From Parus major (lineage: Eukaryota > Chordata > Aves > Passeriformes > Paridae): a stretch of DNA of 64,000 nt. Below the pieces are notes generated by a model. That model did not search any database and had not been told where the DNA came from. It saw only the letters and a list, made by a program, of their open reading frames with translations. Below, in pieces: positions 36,034-49,037 of this stretch; positions within the stretch are counted from its first letter, which is position 1; every line of letters starts with the position of its first letter. The stretch spans positions 8,236,470-8,300,469 of the forward strand of contig NC_031769.1 of assembly GCF_001522545.3 (NCBI RefSeq), in the 5' to 3' direction. A program made the translations under genes and the position numbers.

Positions 36034-39000
36034 GTAGGATGTTCGCCTCAGATAGCACAGATCCGCTTCCCCAAAGCACATCCCGCAACCTGAACACAGA
36101 GCAGAGTTGCATCGCCGCTGTTACGCCCAGGTGTTTGCTGTCAGCCGGGCCACGTGGAGTGTTGTCCTGGTCCAGAACAGCCGGGCCCAGCGACAGTGTT
36201 GACTTGAGGGGTCTGCCAGGTCCTGGGGACACTTGTTAGACGTGGAGGGGAGAGTTCCCAGTTCAGGCTGGTGGCAGGTAATACCCTACAGCACAAGGCA
36301 CGTGGGAGCTGTGTGTGAAATCTGCATATAAAATGAGCTGCCCTGGCATTAGAGTGTAAGGATATAATCAAGTCCTTCTGCAAAAAGAGCTTGTGTTGAA
36401 ATGAACAGCGGTTACACACTGAAATGTTACTTTCTGAATGATCTTAGATTATTAGGTCTTGTTGAATGGGTGGAGGAGAGGTCATAGAGGTCATTTAGCC
36501 CTCATGGGCCTAAACTTAAACTGTCACTGATAAAAACTGAGTAAAACCAAGACTTAAGGTGTCAGGTTTTAATGACCATAACTTAAAGTTAGGGAAGAGA
36601 GACTTGACTGTTGTCAAGTTTGTCATAAATCGGAATTTTTTTCCTGCTTCTTTTCTTCATATTTTTAATTTGGCATTGATTATTAGATGGTGAGATATAT
36701 CCTTAACTAAAAGTTTGGTACTTTAATCTTAAATAGAAATGTGTATTTGTGTTCAAGCTACTGGTCTCATCTAATACCTTGTTTCCTTGTTTCCCTCCTA
36801 AGAGTGATAATCACGGTGCTACTAAGTATGTTCCTCCTCAAATAAGGAAAGCACAGGAGACACTAGATGACAAGAAAAGAGAAGAACTGGGAAGACTGAA
36901 GAAAATGGTGAATGGTCTCATTAATAGGTAGTATAATAAAGAAAGTCATTAATCTTTGTGGATCAATGTGACAGTGCACATCATTCAAGCCAGGTGGCAA
37001 GGATGTGACTTATCTCTTCACAAACTGATTTTAAGTTGGCAATCATGTCTGCTATTGTTAAGAATAATTATCTTTATCAGTATAAATTCTTCAAAGTTAG
37101 TCATTATACATGTTGAAAAATCTAGAAAATAAATTTAAGATTGGGCTGGATTCCACATAGCAGTTGCCTGCAAGTGCTAGATATAATTCACTCAGTGTCA
37201 GTTGGAGTATGCTTATTTTAAAAAATTCTCAGAAGAAAACAGGTTTCAGTTTGTTTTGGGTTTTTTGTGAAGAGAAGCAGCCCTTCCTAGGTTAAAATAC
37301 TGCAGAATAGAAAAAAGTAATTTACATTGATTTCAGTTTTTAGAGTATTTTTTAAATCAAAAAACTATTGCCAATTTTCATCTGTTATTTGTAAAACATA
37401 GACTAGAGTTTGTTCATTGATTTTAAATTTAATATACCATATATGTTGATGCATAAATTATTTTCCTACTTAATTTCTTCTAAGACTCTGATGTGCCACG
37501 GTTAAAACTGCTAAAACCAGTCTCTTTTTGTAATAAATCTATTCAGTGTGACAGTAAGCAGATTGACAGTGTTTTGTAAATACTGTTGCTAACATATTTT
37601 TACATGTAATTTTTTTTAAAACTATACTAGAATTGAATGTACTATACTTTTTTAGTTTAGTAAACACAGAAAAATACAAAAGATCCCTTTCAGTCATCTT
37701 ACCAATCTTCAATCTTTTCTTCTTAAGTCAAAGTAGTTTCTCTAAAAAGAATGGTTGTTTGTTAGGTGAACTCAAAATTGTGGAGCCATGTGAGGAGAAG
37801 AAAGAGTGAACATTGGATTTTGTTTCTCCATAGGCTGAGTGAACCAAATTTGTCCTCCATCAGTGGACAGATGGAAGAGCTCTACATGGCCAACAGCAGA
37901 AAGGATATGAATGACACTCTGACAGACATTCTCATGAATGCCTGTGTTACTGCCGTTGCCATGCCTGCAAGACTCATGATGGAGCATGTGCTTTTGGTCA
38001 GCATCCTTCATCACAATGTAGGAATTGAGGTAATTCTTGTGCTTGGTACAAATTTTGTATAATAAAACATATTGTAGAGTGTTTTCCTTGACATTTTGTT
38101 TGAATTGCCTTGTCACTTTTAACTTTGTGGCACTAACAAGCATCTTTAGTTGAGTTGCATCAGTATTTTGTGGCTTATTTGTAAGGCTTTCATAAGTGAA
38201 TAGGTCTAAGTCCATTGCTTTATCTGATTTTATTTCCTCCATGAGTTATCACTGGTCACCATCATTTTTTCATCAAAATCTTTCTGCACCCAGTAATCAA
38301 AAATTTCTGACTTTCAGCTTCTCTTCTTTTTAGTTACACTAATCCATTTATGTTGTCATGGATACATGTGGGTATTGTTTTTGAACTGTGTATACCCAGA
38401 TAAGAAAAGTGTTACATCTACAGGAATCCTTTTACAATGGTGGATAGACTTCTTTTCTATGCAAATCATCACTGGAATTAAGTAGTTATAATATAGAATA
38501 TTAAAAACTTTAAAAGCATGGCTATTTTTGGAGGGGATTTTGGTTTGTGTTTTTAAGCCTAATGAATGAAGTAAAATCCCTCTCACCCAAGCTGACACTG
38601 AAGCTCCTGATGTCAAAGGGAAGATTTTAGTGAATTTCAGTGACATGTCTGTCAGGAAACTTTCAGCAGTATGTTCCTATTAAACTACTCTTTTTTCTTC
38701 CCCTCTACATCTCAAAGCAAAAGATGTATTGATGCAAGTTTTCCTGTTTGTCATACAGTGGCCTGAATGCTGGCTCTGAAACCATATTAAATATCAGGCA
38801 GATGTAATTATGCAGCTTTCTCCATGCAGACTTGTCATTAAACCTTTTTTTGTCTTTCTGTGCTCCTTGAAAGGCACTTCTGAATGCAGATACAATGTTT
38901 CTGTGAAATAAATGTACAGTATGCATTACATGAAAGTGTGATAGTACAGCTGCACTGAGGATTAGGTTGAGCATTGCAAAGGTTGGCCTGTATTTATAAA

Positions 39001-42000
39001 TTATATGAATTAAATAAATTATCTATAAATTATAAATGTGCAGCCATTGGATAGTTAACACCTAAGCTGGTCAAGGCTTGTAATGCAAGTCAGTACTGCT
39101 ACTGGGACTTCTGGTTTTCTTAAGGTCAACAGATTTTTAGCTCAGTAATAATGGGTGAGGGTCTTATTTAGCAGCAATGTATTCATTAACTCCCTGTGTT
39201 TCAGAGCCTGTAGGCTTTCTAATCCCAGCCTTTAGCATCAGTTCTCTCTTTAGAAATAAATAAATTCCAAAATTTATTTTCCCAGCTGTGTACCACTGAC
39301 AAATGTCTAAGAATTATCCCCACTTCAAAAGCAGCTTCACCTTATGCTCAGCAACTGTGAAAACTTGGTATTTTGGGGATTTTTTCCCAATATAATTTTT
39401 TATCCTCCTGTTAAGGATTTTTTCTAGAATGCTGAACTCAGGAATGTGTTTGCTTTTTGTCATATAGCTTTTCCTGGATGAATGACTAGCAGTAACAGCA
39501 TGCTAGCCTGACAGCTGGAAAGATGCTAATATGTGTTATTTATTTATGCTAAATAAATACTGATGTATGGGTACTGTAGGTTCATAATACTTGTTTTTCT
39601 TGCACAGGCTTTAAAAGGCAACTGGATGTCAAATATGAGGTGTAAATAACAGACTTCTACAAAAACGTAGATAAATTTAGATATTTGTGTATGTAAATAT
39701 AGAACATCCATTTTGGTTGAGAGTAGCAACAATATTTCTTTAAAATTGATAGTGGCAGTGACCTAAAAATGAATTTTACAGATGTCTGTAAAATCTACTT
39801 ACAGTTAACTGCCGGGTTTTTTTTTTTCCCCTTAATGGAATTGTTGCCAGGTCGGTGCTCACTTTTTGGAAGCTGTGGTGAAGAAATTTGATGAACTCTG
39901 TAAAAGTGATGCTGAAGGGAAAGAATGTGAAAATCTGCTTGCCTTGATTGCTCATCTGTATAACTTCCATGTGGTTCATTGCCTGCTGATCTTTGATATT
40001 CTGAAAAAGCTTGTTAGCACTTTCACTGAAAAAGAGATTGAGCTGATTTTATTTCTTCTGAAAAATGTGGGCTTTTCCTTAAGAAAAGATGATGCATTGG
40101 CTTTGAAAGAACTCATCACGGAAGCCCAGAGGAAAGCAAGCACAGCAGAGAAGAAATTCCAGGATCAGACTAGGGTATGTGTTTGTTCTAAAGATTTTAT
40201 ATTCTCAAGAGACTGTAATAAGTACTTGGATACATAGTTTAATTTACAGAAACGTTTTCTGCTACATTCTATTCAGGTTCTAAATTACCTTTAGTGTGGC
40301 ATTCAGTTATTTGCATTTTTCTTGTCTGTCTTTCTATATTAGTTCTTAGGACACAGACACCAAAATGCTCCTGGTGGGTGAGACAAGGCTGGTTTGTATC
40401 TTATGCAGTGGACAGTTTTTCTGTTCCATGATACTTTATGCACTTCAAAAAATGGTCACTGAGGCATGGTGTTGAGCAGATTAAACTTGTACACAAATTA
40501 ATGTAGTAGGGGTTAAGGAAAACATGTTGTATTTAAATTTTGGTGTATATTGCCAGCTGAGCTGCTTATTCTCACAGAATATTAATTTCAAAGTACACTC
40601 TTCTACTTTATTTAACAAAAGAGTATTAAATATTCTTAAGAATTAGAATCCACAGAACTATTTATTTTCCCAATAGGTTCGATTTATGCTGGAGACGATG
40701 CTGGCCCTTAGGAACAATGACATGCGTAAGATTCCTGGTTACGATCCTGAACCAGTCGAAAGACTCCGCAAATTGCAGAGAGCACTGGTGAGCACTTTCT
40801 TGGCTGGTGTAGCCTTTTATTCTTAATCCAGGAGTAATTATTTGTATTGGATGTCAGCTTTCTTGAGGGTTTTTTGTTGGTTTGTTTTGGGCTTTTTTTG
40901 ACAGAATGGGTAGTCTGTCTAGAACAACCTAGTATAAAAGGGGTGAAAGTAATTTATCAATGCATATCAGGATAAGAGGCCAGGCAAAAACAAGCTAGGT
41001 AACTTACTTCTGTAGGATTTCCTCTCTTAAATTTTTGCAGTCCTGCTGATACGCTTCTAGACTTTGTTATTGAAAATTCTTATTTTGTTCAGTTTAAAAT
41101 TTTTGTTATTTGAACTGTTCAACACATAAAGTGGTTTGTTGTGTCATTTTACATAGTCACAAGTGTTCAAAAGGAAAATCATGACCAGATTGTAAGATAC
41201 TGCAATGTCAGCATCCTCTGAATTCTAATCAAACTTTTTAATTGGAAGATGTCTACTTTTTATATTAGTATCTCGTTTTTCAAATAAAAAACCTGAGAGC
41301 TCCTATATGATTTATGCAACTTTATGCATTTAAAAAATTATAGCATATGGGAAAATTGTACATTCTGTTCAAGTTGCTGATTGAAACAAAGGTTGGGGAG
41401 GAAACATGGGAAGATCTTTACGGCAATATCAACTTATATGTTTAAAATTTTTTATTTAAAAATAATTTTAAATAATTAAAGTGTTGTTTTCTGTAAGAAA
41501 AGAGAAAAAAAGTTTCAAATAAAAGCTTTTTTGTTGGTTTTTATTTTTGTTTTGTTACTCAAGGTTCACAGCAGTGGTTCAGGAAAAGACACTCAGCTCC
41601 GCGTGTCCCTGGAGTCTCTCCTCAGTGCTGACCAGGTTGGGCGCTGGTGGATTGTGGGGTCATCCTGGAGTGGAGCACCAATGATCAGTGATACAAAAAG
41701 CCAGGCTCAGCAAAAGCTGCACGTGGGAAAGGTAAATCCAAATCATAAGTCTAAGTGTTTGTGATCTCTTGAAGATTTTTCTTACATGTAAATAAGTTTA
41801 TTTCAGACCCCACCATCATCTTCACATGCTCTTGTAAGACCAAGCTTTTGGACTGTAAATTCTGTTTTCAGGTTTTTTTAAAACATTGTACTCATGTGCT
41901 TCATAAGAACTGTTACTACAAATATGGTACATCTTGTTTTTCCTTATCCTGTGGAATTGCTAAGGTGAAAAATGAGACTTGATTCAACAGTGTCTTTGCT

Positions 42001-45000
42001 AGTAGGAATTCTGCAGGTTGTGGTGTCTGTCTGTGGCATACATCCAAGCTGATTCCAAAAGTAATGTGATGAGATGGTCATGGTGATTTACTTATATTAA
42101 AGAAGCAGGTCTTAAAATTAATCAGCACAATTAAAGTAGATTAAAATGTATTTCCATAGCTGAAAAAGCTCCTGATGATGTCTGTGCCTCTGGACAAAAG
42201 CTCAGGACCTTTGATTTGGTGATTCATGATTTACTGGAGAGCTTCATTGATGGTGTTATTTAAGGTAGTACAGGAAATAGCTTTTTTGAGGACGAACATA
42301 AATAAAGTAACATATAACTTTATTTTCAGGTGAGTTCAAAAATAATGGAGCTTGCTCGTAAGCTGAGAATGAACACTGATATCAGGAGAAGTATTTTTTG
42401 TGTCTTGATGACAAGTGAAGACTTCATGGATGCCTTTGAAAAACTTCTGAAGTAAGTACAGCCTAGTACAGAAATCAGCCCAGAAATAAAAATAGGTTGT
42501 TAATACAGCATTTCTGGTCTGGGCTCAAAAACATTCAATTGATAATGCAGTTAAAAGAAGTGCATAGCTAGGGATCTACACAGGGTAAAAAGGGTAGGAG
42601 AAGGGACCAGAACCCTGGTGTAAGGATTAATGGGGGCAAGCAGAACTGACTGGCAGTCAGAGGAAAGGAATAGCCCCTTTGTCACTCTTGCCTATAACTG
42701 TGATTTGCAGCATCTTTTGATATAAGGAGCCTGTTTCTTTTTTGCATTGGAGCTGTGGATCCCAGTAGAGTGGATGGAAGGCTGCTGCAGGCTTGTTTCC
42801 TTATGGAGGCAGGTCAGAAACCCCTGCAGAACATTTCGGGTTTTTTGATGGATTGCTGTGATTTCTGTGCTACTGCCACTTCTTTGACTTCTTGCCACCT
42901 TGTTAAGCCATCTCTGCCCATACCTTGCATGACCTGGTAGTGTTCTAGCATGTCCACTTCCCTCCTGCAGAATTTATTAGCTTTGGGTTTTCTTCACATT
43001 AAGACCAGTTCCCTTAACCCTTGACAAGGAGCTCTTCAGAAAATGTGATCGGGGAAGAGCTCAAACTAAGCTATTCCTTGTGTTTGTCTGAATGTTAATT
43101 GTAAGTCTGTAAGAACTGGGAGGGGAAATCAGGTCTGAACTTTTCTGTATCAGCCTTGTAGCTCAAGGGTATTGTCTTACCAGGAGGGCATGCAATTATT
43201 TAATTTGCTTACCGAACCAAAACAGACTTTGTAATAAAGTCAACTAATATTTGATTAAATGCCACTTCTGCAAAACACAACTTGGACTTAAGACTGTGAT
43301 GGAGTCATTCCAATATCTTAATATGGCCTGTTCAATTAAAAGAAATTAGCTACTGCTACAGCTCTTGCCAAGACCTGGCAGCTCAATTTGCAAATTGGAC
43401 CTGACTCTCATCTGTGCTATTTAAGCTAGTACACAAATCTGAATACATACAGGCTTGGCAGAAAATCTCTCTGCAGGCTGCCTGGTGTGTGTTGATGCTG
43501 ATGTTTATACAGCAAACTCTAAGAGAGGAATTCTTAAATCTGCCCACATCTGGCAGAGTATAATGGAAAGTGCACGTAATTGTCAGTGAAGGAATTAACT
43601 TCAGTGTGAACATGTGTTCCAGAGTGTGTGGGAATTTGTGTCTGCATGTTTGATGTCAGTCTTGTGAGGAAGAGCATACAAAGAAATATTTTAACTGCTC
43701 TTGTTGATTTATCTACTGTTAGTTCTGTGGCAGAGTAGAGGTGTGGTTAAAGGATAAACTATTTGAAATCCAGGCTGCTATAGTTTTTCTAGTCCCTTTA
43801 CTCCTTACTGCAAATGAACGTAATTAGTTTGAATCCAGAACAGCTCCCTGAAGTGGCTCAGTGATTGCAGAGTTGTCAGTGAAGAGAGAGAGCTGGGAAC
43901 ATCACTGGTTACAAAGAGGAGAGAGTGAGACTGGAGCCTCTTCATCAGCTGAAAGGCCACACTTTCTTCACAAACCACAGTTTCACTCAGGACAGAGGAT
44001 GAATGCTGCTTAAGTTTGATGGAAAGGCAATTTTTGAAGTTATTTTGTGGACATAAAGAATTTGACAAACTTCACATCTCAGAAAATTCTGAGCCACTCA
44101 TGAAAGGCTCAGCTATCCTATTGGAATGAGATGTGTAATTCAGGATAGCAACTATCTACCAAAGTGAGTGTATCTACTGATATAATTTGGACTGAATTTT
44201 GAAAGGGGATTAAAGAGTTGCTATTTTTGATCTGAAGGCAGTGATAGTCTTGGGCTTCAGCTGATGATAACTAATCTACCTGGGGGCAGCATTCTGCTGA
44301 TGACAAATAACCTCCTTCAGAGGCAGTTATCCCATTTTCAGCAGGATCAAGATATACAAGTCCATGGGAATACTGTAACTCATGAATAATTGAATCAGTG
44401 AGGTGGTTTCACATTCTTTATCAAAGAATATCAGGGTTATGAAATCTATACAGGTTTATGGTGAAGCTCAGCAGTGAAAGACAGTCCAGACTCTGAAATT
44501 TTAGAAGTTTAGGAATTCTAATTCTGAGAAGAAGTGAAGGTAAGAAGAAAATTGAATGTCCAAGTGTTGTCACTTGGTTGCAACTCTGGCAATGTGAATA
44601 TTTCCTAAATAAGCAAGTCATGATGATGAACAAGTAAAAGGACCGTGTGTCAAATTAGTTATTGTAACTTCCCAAGTCATCTATTAAATGCAAATCTGAT
44701 GGCTGAAAGCCTGTATACTTGTAGAAAAAACCTTTTGTTGCTTTGAAATCAGATGGAACTTGGCTGATGGGAGAACAGGTGGGTTACGACACAGACACAG
44801 CACTTCCAGTACTGACCCCTTTTGGACTTCTAAAGTTGTACTGCTCATTAGCCTAGAAATCATCCCAGATTTTCCTGTTGTAAAACTTTAAATTCCAGGG
44901 AGTTTGGTCTCAACAGCAATGTTTTCTCTGTAAGTCTGGTGTGTCTGTGGTCACATGCAGTGCAGATGAGGTGTGTACCAAGGAGGGATATTGGCATCAA

Positions 45001-48000
45001 GTAATGACCAAGTACTCTAGGAGACAGTAGGGCAAGTTGCAGTGGAGTCAAACCTGGTTAGAAAGTACTCTTGAATTGTACTAATACCCTGTGAAACTTG
45101 AACTTGAAGCAATGAGAAGAATTTTGTTTGATATTTTTCAGATTCTAATATGACACATTTTTCATTTTAATTGGTTTTAATGCTGCCAAGCATTTGGCAG
45201 CATTCGGAAGTTAGATCATATTATTCACAGACCAGGTGCATTGTGAGTTAGTCACCATTCCAAGCCAGAATGTCTCAGCTCTCTTTTACACTGGTCAGCT
45301 ATTGGAGTGGGAAGGCTACTCAGTCCTTGGCCTTCATACTGAGGCAGCCAACATAGACATACATACATACATACATACATGCACACATACTGTTTTCTCC
45401 AGGATTTTTTTTTTTTAAGGTGCTTTGTAATCACTGACTGTATCCTCTTAGGCTACTATCAAACAAAAATGAATTTCAAGTATCATGTAGCATGGATTGG
45501 ACCCAGAGATTAAATAATTTGTATCACCAAGTAAGAAAAACCTCTAAGAATATTTTCTTATCCCTACTAAGTACCACAGAAGTGAAGGGCCCTGGAAATG
45601 TTTGTCCAAATAGGATTACACTGATCTCTAGACTGGTTTTCCTCCCATGACCATAAGCAGAAGCATGAGATTATCACAACAGAACCCTGCAGTTCTTGTT
45701 TCACTATTTAGCCTTTGTTTCACTGTTGAACCCCTGTAGTGATATCTGTAGGTGCGGTGCTAGTGCTGGTATCTCTGTGCCCTCTCTTCTGTTCATGGTG
45801 AGCTGCAGACATGGAGTGGGATACCTTTCCTTCCCTGAGCAATGATAATTTTTTTATTATTCTACTTCTGTTTATTGAGGTGTTACTTTTGTATCTCCTC
45901 CTTTAACACCCATAATGCTTCAGCATTTCCACAGTGCCATACCAGGATACTTGTTTAGCCAACACTGTTAAAGGTTGGAGTCCATGAGTTAGGAGTTTTA
46001 AAGACTTTGTAGGTACTTTGTAAGAAGTAGAATTTAATGTGATGTTAGGAGAACTTTTAAAGTATTACTCTTAGATGTTGACTGTAGCTCTTACTTTGTG
46101 TCAGCAAGTTTTTCCTTACAAAATATTTCTCCATTTCTTGCTAAATTTTAGGCTTGGACTGAAAGATCAGCAGGAGAGAGAAATAGTTCATGTCATCCTT
46201 TACTGCTGCTTACAGGAGAAGACATTCAACCCCTTCTATGCATTTTTGGCTAACAAGTTTTGTGGGTATGAAAGGCGATTTCAGGTAAAGACAAATCTGT
46301 TGCTTCATTGGCTTTGTGTCATGATTGTGGTTAGGAAGACAGTTACTGAATACCTGAAAATGGATGCTTGCCTCTTAGGATCTTGATCCCAGTGAAAAAT
46401 TCTGCTGGTATGGCTAAGCATTAAGTAAGGCATACTCATGGTCAGATCTGAATAGGAAATGAAATGCTGAATGTTTTCTTCCTTCTGTTTTATGCATTTT
46501 AAAATAATTGGAATGGTCTTATCAAGCATTTCTGTTAATTAAAGGAGGGCTTATAAAGAATAGAAGGTCAAAAGGTTTGTTATGTTGTTGCTCATTTAAA
46601 CAGCCACTTGATTTGTAGGATTATTTTTTTTGCCTTTGACCCCTAGGTGACATTTCAGTTTAGTATTTGGGACAAAATCAAAGGCTTGGAAAACCTGTCA
46701 GCTGCTGCCATCTTCAACTTGGTTTCACTGCTGGCTCACTTAATAAGGACAAAATCACTGCCACTTTCAGTTCTCAAGGTTGGTGTGTTTTCTTTTCAAA
46801 TCCTTCTGTGTTTTCCCTGCAGTTGCTAGTTCTATGGAAGGTATATTTTCTTTGTTACTTATCTGGTACTTAAGTCTGTCTCAGCATAACAGCTAGTTTT
46901 AAAATTAGTAAATTGTTCCAATTGATTATGATAATGCTGACATTTGGGGAAAGGGAACCTGTAGTGACCCAGGCATAAAGAAAGTCTACTTTTTTTTATC
47001 TAGAGTAGCTGTGAGGTTATTTCCTTTAGTGTATCCACAGTTGGAACTGAGGCTCCTTCATTAGCAGGCTTTGCCAGTGGACTCTGTGCTATGGTTTTTA
47101 GCTGCTGTTGTTTTTATTAGACAAGAAAGTGCTGAGTAGATTTCTTGGATTTCAGAATGAGGAGTCCATAGATTTCTATTAGAAGAGTAATTGAAATGTA
47201 TTAAATAGGCAATTAAATGGATTGTCCTAGGTACTTACAAAGTATTTATCTAATTGAGAAAGGACATCTGGTACCAGTAGGCTTCTATTTCTTAGAAGGT
47301 TCTTTGCTGTCATTATTGATTGGCTTTTGGAGGCAGCCTTCTCAGGTAATTATTCTGTGCTAAACTCAAGGCTCAGTATATGCAGAGGCAGTTAGTGTGC
47401 TAAAAGTTCTTCATTTAGGAGAGCAGACCAGCTGTTTGAAATACTTGAATTAATTTAATTCTCCCTCTCTGTCTGCCAGGTAATTGAGTTCAGTGAACTG
47501 GACAAACCCAAAGTCCGTTTCTTACGACAGGTATTAAGCACACTGTTAACCAAAGCAGATGAGGAAGAAATTACTGACATTTTTATGAGGTGAGTGATCA
47601 CTGGCATCTCCAGAGAACCCTTGTTGAGTAGTAATTAAGAAGATAAGAAATTTGCCTATTTTGTTTGGAATCACACTGTGCCTTTTCCACACATCAGCCC
47701 TCCATCCCTTAAAATGTGAGCTCTCCTGGCTGAGTATCAGTATGAGTATGAGTTCAAGTGTATCATATGTGTGTTGGTACAGGCTATGACAGAGATGCAA
47801 CAGTGTTACACAAAATAAGGCTTCCAGATATTCAGTGTATCATTTTGGGGGCAGGATTTTCATGAGCAGAGCTCTGTAATTCCCTGTTGCCTTTATTTGT
47901 ACCATCTGTGTGCAGTGGGGTTCACTCTGCCAGCAGTCATTGCTAGGATGTATCTTAACAAGAAAAAAAGAAAGTGAGGCAAAGGTTTGGGGTATTTTTA

Positions 48001-48647
48001 ATGGGGTTTTTTATCAATGTTCTCTGAAAAAATCTTATTTTTGATATGGGACAGGGTTGCCTGGAGAGGCTGGGAAATTTCCATCCTTAGAGAGGTTTAC
48101 AACTTGAATGAACAGGACTTGGAATGAAACTGCATAGAAAAAAATTAGGTGGTGATGTTTCAGCTATCATGCAGCAGCACGAGGAAGCTTGAACACGGTG
48201 TTTGCTTTGTTCTTTGCTGTAATGTAATTGTTTACATAAAGCAAGCCTGAGGCTGCAATATCCCATTTTATTGTTGAGGCCAGTTGTATGTCGAGTGTTT
48301 GGGCTGTTTGCCAAACCAAGGTAGACTTGGTAATTTGAAAGCTTCTTCAATAAAACTTCTTTTATAGGTTGGATTTTTTTCTACAACTCTATTTGAAGAA
48401 GATGATAAAATTAAGAAACTTCTGAAATAGAGGAAGACTGAGTAATATTTTTGATCTGTATCTTTACAGGATATCTGACAACCCCAAACTGGGAGTGCTG
48501 CGGGAAGGCTTGAAACTCTTTCTTACCCACTTCTTACTGAAACATGCACAAGCCCAAAAGAGTGCTGAAGAAGCTAGCTTGTTAAAAGAGAGAGTGGAAC
48601 TAGCAACCAAGGCTTTAGAGTCAAAAGAACCCAAATTGAAGCTGTAG
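35083..48647 (+). CDS. NOM1: NOM1, nucleolar protein with MIF4G domain 1 (11 exons, complete)
   Basis: NOM1 is the vertebrate counterpart of yeast Sgd1p: a nucleolar protein that binds eIF4A-type DEAD-box helicases and serves 18S rRNA / small-subunit maturation. Joining 35083-36033, 36803-36927, 37834-38029, 39851-40174, 40677-40787, 41564-41731, 42330-42451, 46152-46284, 46647-46778, 47480-47589 and 48470-48647 gives 2550 bases, 849 residues plus stop (human 860). Every junction is GT-AG and the frame is unbroken. Residues 1-317 are low-complexity: a basic N-terminus, an Ala/Pro/Lys repeat, then a long acidic tract. The MIF4G domain spans about 345-560 and the MA3 domain about 620-735. The start at 35083 is chosen because it has a strong context and begins MAAPRR, like the human MAAS start. 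The frame is open further upstream into CR1 DNA, but that is unlikely to be coding. A poly-A signal follows 13 bases after the stop. Confidence 0.97.
36034..36802 (+). other. NOM1: NOM1 intron 1
   Basis: 769 bases with a GT donor and a CCTCCTAAG acceptor. The start is still GC-rich, then it turns AT-rich. No other feature was seen. Confidence 0.9.
36803..36927 (+). CDS. NOM1: NOM1 coding exon 2
   Basis: Residues 318-358 and two bases of 359. Contains KYVPPQIR, the counterpart of human KYIPPHVR, and the first helix of the MIF4G region (REELGRLKKMVNGLIN). The donor is AG then GTAGTA; the split Arg codon is completed by exon 3. Confidence 0.95.
36928..37833 (+). other. NOM1: NOM1 intron 2
   Basis: 906 AT-rich bases with no recognised repeat or gene. 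The acceptor is TTTCTCCATAG. Confidence 0.9.
37834..38029 (+). CDS. NOM1: NOM1 coding exon 3
   Basis: Residues 359-424, MIF4G core: LSEPNLSSISGQMEELYMAN and MMEHVLLVSILHHNVGIE are almost identical to human. The donor is GAG then GTAATT; phase 0. Confidence 0.97.
38030..39850 (+). other. NOM1: NOM1 intron 3
   Basis: 1821 AT-rich bases. I see no repeat family, no exon of another gene and no strong regulatory motif. Confidence 0.9.
39851..40174 (+). CDS. NOM1: NOM1 coding exon 4
   Basis: Residues 425-532, the largest MIF4G exon, with HLYNFHVVHCLLIFDILKKL and KNVGFSLRKDDALALKELIT, both strongly conserved. Acceptor TTGCCAG, donor AGG then GTATGT; phase 0 at both ends. Confidence 0.97.
40175..40676 (+). 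other. NOM1: NOM1 intron 4
   Basis: 502 bases, AT-rich, nothing recognised inside. Confidence 0.9.
40677..40787 (+). CDS. NOM1: NOM1 coding exon 5
   Basis: Residues 533-569, end of the MIF4G domain: RFMLETMLALRNNDMRKIPG and YDPEPVERLRKLQRAL. The donor is CTG then GTGAGC; phase 0. Confidence 0.97.
40788..41563 (+). other. NOM1: NOM1 intron 5
   Basis: 776 bases with an AT-rich hairpin-prone part at about 41435-41480; otherwise featureless. Confidence 0.9.
41564..41731 (+). CDS. NOM1: NOM1 coding exon 6
   Basis: Residues 570-625, the linker between MIF4G and MA3, with the family-specific GRWWIVGSSWSGAPMI. Phase 0 at both ends. Confidence 0.97.
41732..42329 (+). other. NOM1: NOM1 intron 6
   Basis: 598 bases. 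Nothing recognised. Confidence 0.9.
42330..42451 (+). CDS. NOM1: NOM1 coding exon 7
   Basis: Residues 626-665 and two bases of 666; first half of the MA3 domain, with MNTDIRRSIFCVLMTSEDF and FEKLL. The donor is AA then GTAAGT. Confidence 0.97.
42452..46151 (+). other. NOM1: NOM1 intron 7 (largest)
   Basis: 3700 bases. It contains a short ACAT microsatellite (45357-45380) and no CR1 copy that I recognise. A poly-T run lies at about 45407-45416. No other gene evidence on either strand. Confidence 0.85.
45357..45380 (+). repeat. ACAT tetranucleotide microsatellite
   Basis: About six perfect CATA/ACAT units, followed by an imperfect GCACACATAC. It lies within NOM1 intron 7. Confidence 0.95.
46152..46284 (+). 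CDS. NOM1: NOM1 coding exon 8
   Basis: Residues 666-710, second half of MA3: LGLKDQQEREIVHVILYCCL and NPFYAFLANKFCGYERRFQ. The donor is CAG then GTAAAG. Confidence 0.97.
46285..46646 (+). other. NOM1: NOM1 intron 8
   Basis: 362 bases, featureless. Confidence 0.9.
46647..46778 (+). CDS. NOM1: NOM1 coding exon 9
   Basis: Residues 711-754: TFQFSIWDKIKGLENLS and NLVSLLAHLIRTKSLPLS, conserved with human except that the first residue is Val where human has Met. Phase 0. Confidence 0.96.
46779..47479 (+). other. NOM1: NOM1 intron 9
   Basis: 701 bases, nothing recognised. Confidence 0.9.
47480..47589 (+). CDS. NOM1: NOM1 coding exon 10
   Basis: Residues 755-790 and two bases of 791: VIEFSELDKPKVRFLRQVLS is nearly identical to human. 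The donor is AG then GTGAGT; the split Arg codon is completed in exon 11. Confidence 0.97.
47590..48469 (+). other. NOM1: NOM1 intron 10
   Basis: 880 bases. Contains a probable degraded CR1 scrap at about 48050-48118. Confidence 0.85.
48050..48118 (+). mobile_element. Probable CR1 scrap, sense (tentative)
   Basis: GGGTTGCCTGGAGAGGCTGG, CCATCCTTAGAGAGG and a following ACAACTTGA resemble the sense CR1 segment GTTGCCCAGAGAGGCTG...CCATCCCTGGAGG. Only about 70 bases, so the match is weak. Confidence 0.5.
48470..48647 (+). CDS. NOM1: NOM1 coding exon 11 (terminal)
   Basis: Residues 791-849 and stop TAG (48645-48647). SDNPKLGVLREGLKLFLTHF is strongly conserved; the Lys-rich end (KALESKEPKLKL) is more variable. 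Confidence 0.97.
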
Positions 48648-48660
48648 TTACATTTTTTCT

Positions 48661-48666
48661 AATAAA
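48661..48666 (+). terminator. NOM1: NOM1 poly-A signal
   Basis: AATAAA begins 13 bases after the stop, followed about 20 bases later by a GT-rich stretch (GCTGTGGTCTTT). If used, the 3' UTR is very short. Other sites downstream are possible. Confidence 0.7.
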
Positions 48667-49037
48667 ACACACAGAAAAATTGAGCTGTGGTCTTTCGGAC
48701 CTAAATAATTGAGAACAAGGAGAGCAGTGTTACTCCAAAGGATCCATTTTTTAATGTAAACAGTTACTTTGCTCTGTGTGCAAGTTAGAGGTTTAATTGG
48801 AGGCAATACAAGGCCTTTTTGAAGAAAGAAAATGTGGTTTTGTCATGTCCCTTTTTGGTACAAGGTTTTCATATTGACAGTTGGTATCTGGAGAAGAGGG
48901 TGAATTACTCTTCTGTGGTATTTTGTCAGCAATGGTGTTCTGCATTACATTCTAGTCTTTCATTTAAAGTAATGAAAGAATCAGCCTTAACTAAAGGCTT
49001 TTAGTAAGGAGCCATGGTACTCACCTGAAGAAAGGGG